A stretch of 64,000 nucleotides of DNA from an uncultured Pseudomonadales bacterium (GTDB taxonomy: Bacteria > Pseudomonadota > Gammaproteobacteria > Pseudomonadales > Azotimanducaceae). This document shows positions 63,801 to 64,000 of this stretch, piece by piece. Position 1 is the stretch's first letter, and each line of letters begins with the position of its first letter. The stretch covers positions 124,001 to 188,000 of the forward strand of contig OY282460.1 in assembly GCA_958296295.1 (NCBI GenBank), read 5' to 3'. The notes beneath the pieces were generated by a model. The model was given only the letters and a program-made list of their open reading frames with translations. It was not told where the DNA came from and did not search any database. Both the position numbers and the translations under genes were made by a program.

Positions 63801-64000
63801 GCGAAGCCGGCGGCATCGGCGCGGGCGCGGTAGCGCCGCAACAGGGCTTGCCGGCGTTCCGGGTCCGGGTGGAAGTAACCCAGCCAGCAACACACCAGGC
63901 CGTCGAACAGCGCCGTGAGGCAGGGCTGATCCGGCGAATGCCCGAACACGCCCCGCCCGGCGCGGGCGCGGGAGGCGTTGGCCACCAGGTCCAGCATGTC
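60803..64000 (-). CDS. SNF2-family DEAD/DEAH helicase (partial)
   Basis: The last 1065 residues or so of a large SWI2/SNF2 ATPase; the frame is open at the window edge, so the N-terminus lies outside. The long N-terminal part includes a SNF2-associated region (PGPWVRIEPLDAGLIVALVV, FLELKDGEFVALTSGFRRQL). The helicase core has motif I ADDMGLGKTVQTL, motif II LDEAQAIKN, III TGTPIQNN, V LKAGGVGLNLTAADYV and VI DRAHRIGQTRPV. The family (HelZ/RapA-like) translocates on double-stranded DNA; its role here is unknown. Confidence 0.95.
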   Translation of the reverse strand, partial: DMLDLVANASRARAGRGVFGHSPDQPCLTALFDGLVCCWLGYFHPDPERRQALLRRYRARADAAGFAWLVAECDEVLRRYAVTHGTEEAAAEASLHIGLGTKTLADLAAPVPEWEFSLKALERLAHETSTKAAKGGKSKARAKGRLVWDLHVAYDTVSLTTREQRAMKNGGWSKGRRITFKRLTAESANLDFLLRQDRDAVAALSSRKYWGGGQDFYAGPPSLFALAGHPHVYNGDGDSVDVVRREPELLIDEHDEGGVRVRVEPYCGEFDQDYRVHSPNPRRCEVTRFTGAHQGLFELIPEAGLHLPASAKPRLLEAVSSLAADIRVQSDTGGAVTTTRVDADPGPWVRIEPLDAGLIVALVVEPIAESGICFPPGEGGATVFANADGQSVQAERDLAAEREATAQLISACPPLASRPTELSPLLLPEPRQCLELLEQLNKAEARCKWPKGEPFRIVAQASTGSLALNVKSAEEWMEASGKLTVDEERVLDLKRLFRLLEASPGSRFLELKDGEFVALTSGFRRQLDDLASLSTPGAQGAVRLNPLAALTLTDLLEDAEVEADQGWLDLRAKLQAAQSFEPALPSTLQAELRPYQVEGYRWLARLAHWGAGACLADDMGLGKTVQTLAVLLDRAPGGPALVVAPTSVVANWVDEARRFAPTLNPKVYTGPMAARAELLEEPAPFDLYVTTYGVAQNDAEQLAEVRWRSAVLDEAQAIKNPAAKRTRAVRRLGADFRVITTGTPIQNNLVDLHSLFGFVNPGLLGSLQQFRRHFQVPIERDADAAAHGRLRRLVAPFVLRRLKADVLDDLPERTEITLHVQMSEEETTLYEALRQRAVEELEAARKEDPRIGEGARRVQVLAHLTRLRLACCNPKLVLDRDDAAKRAGLQVQSSKLETFATTLQELLENRHKVLVFSQFVMHLKLVEEHLKKVGVAYQYLDGATPRKARVERIAAFQSGQGDVFLISLKAGGVGLNLTAADYVIHMDPWWNPAVEDQASDRAHRIGQTRPVTIYRLVTEGTIEEQIVDLHHKKRDLADQLLDGSDAAGRLSADELLELLRQPLRA

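Overview
The window is GC-rich (roughly 65 % by eye) and reads as the chromosome of a gammaproteobacterium, probably an uncultivated one. The evidence is the order hfq, hflX, hflK, hflC, purA, together with UPF0434, DUF1820, folE2, aroC, a SURF1/CtaA/SCO block, tsaC/aroE and a TonB receptor. No rRNA, tRNA or CRISPR array was seen. Several genes are visibly decayed and there are small mobile remnants, so this genome tolerates insertions.

Region 1 (1-14.6 kb, minus strand) is a guanidine-utilisation locus. It holds a NitT/TauT-type ABC importer (substrate-binding protein, permease, ATPase), two DUF1989 proteins (carboxyguanidine deiminase CgdA/CgdB family), a 1184-residue urea/guanidine carboxylase and the start of allophanate hydrolase. 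A textbook guanidine-I (ykkC) riboswitch lies in front of the ATPase-carboxylase transcript. A diverged paralogue of it lies in front of the substrate-binding protein gene. The locus is broken twice: a 3.7-kb same-strand cassette (three genes, two frameshifted) separates carboxylase from allophanate hydrolase, and an AT-richer Abi-C/HEPN-type gene on the opposite strand separates permease from ATPase.

Region 2 (14.8-30.4 kb) is accessory. It contains an AAA/DUF4143 ATPase behind four 23-bp-spaced repeats, a DUF6884/GIY-YIG pair, a PhyH dioxygenase, a PA0069-type radical SAM protein, two VOC proteins, a CbbQ/CbbO pair, a type II restriction-modification pair, a 185-bp ISAs1-like MITE, and a three-gene operon of two TolR/MotB-like membrane proteins plus a membrane-anchored twin FGE-sulfatase-domain protein. 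That operon is the best candidate for an undescribed system.

Region 3 (30.5-52.9 kb) is mostly housekeeping: hfq-hflX, hflKC-purA, folE2, aroC, DUF1820, then a reductase followed by a tightly overlapping run (membrane protein, bacterial CULT/cereblon-like protein, HAD hydrolase, PTPS-III-like pterin enzyme, SDR, YhhQ-type transporter), then aroE, SURF1, ctaA, SCO and tsaC.

Region 4 (53-64 kb) is again a scrap zone. It has an ISAs1 transposase tail fused to a decayed surface-protein domain, a Sel1-repeat protein with near-identical 108-bp repeats, a phage-integrase arm-domain remnant, an enoyl-CoA hydratase, a second decayed and inverted copy of the surface domain, a DTG-type aspartic protease, a TonB-dependent receptor carrying an EF-hand loop, and the C-terminal 1065 residues of a SNF2-family helicase that runs off the window.
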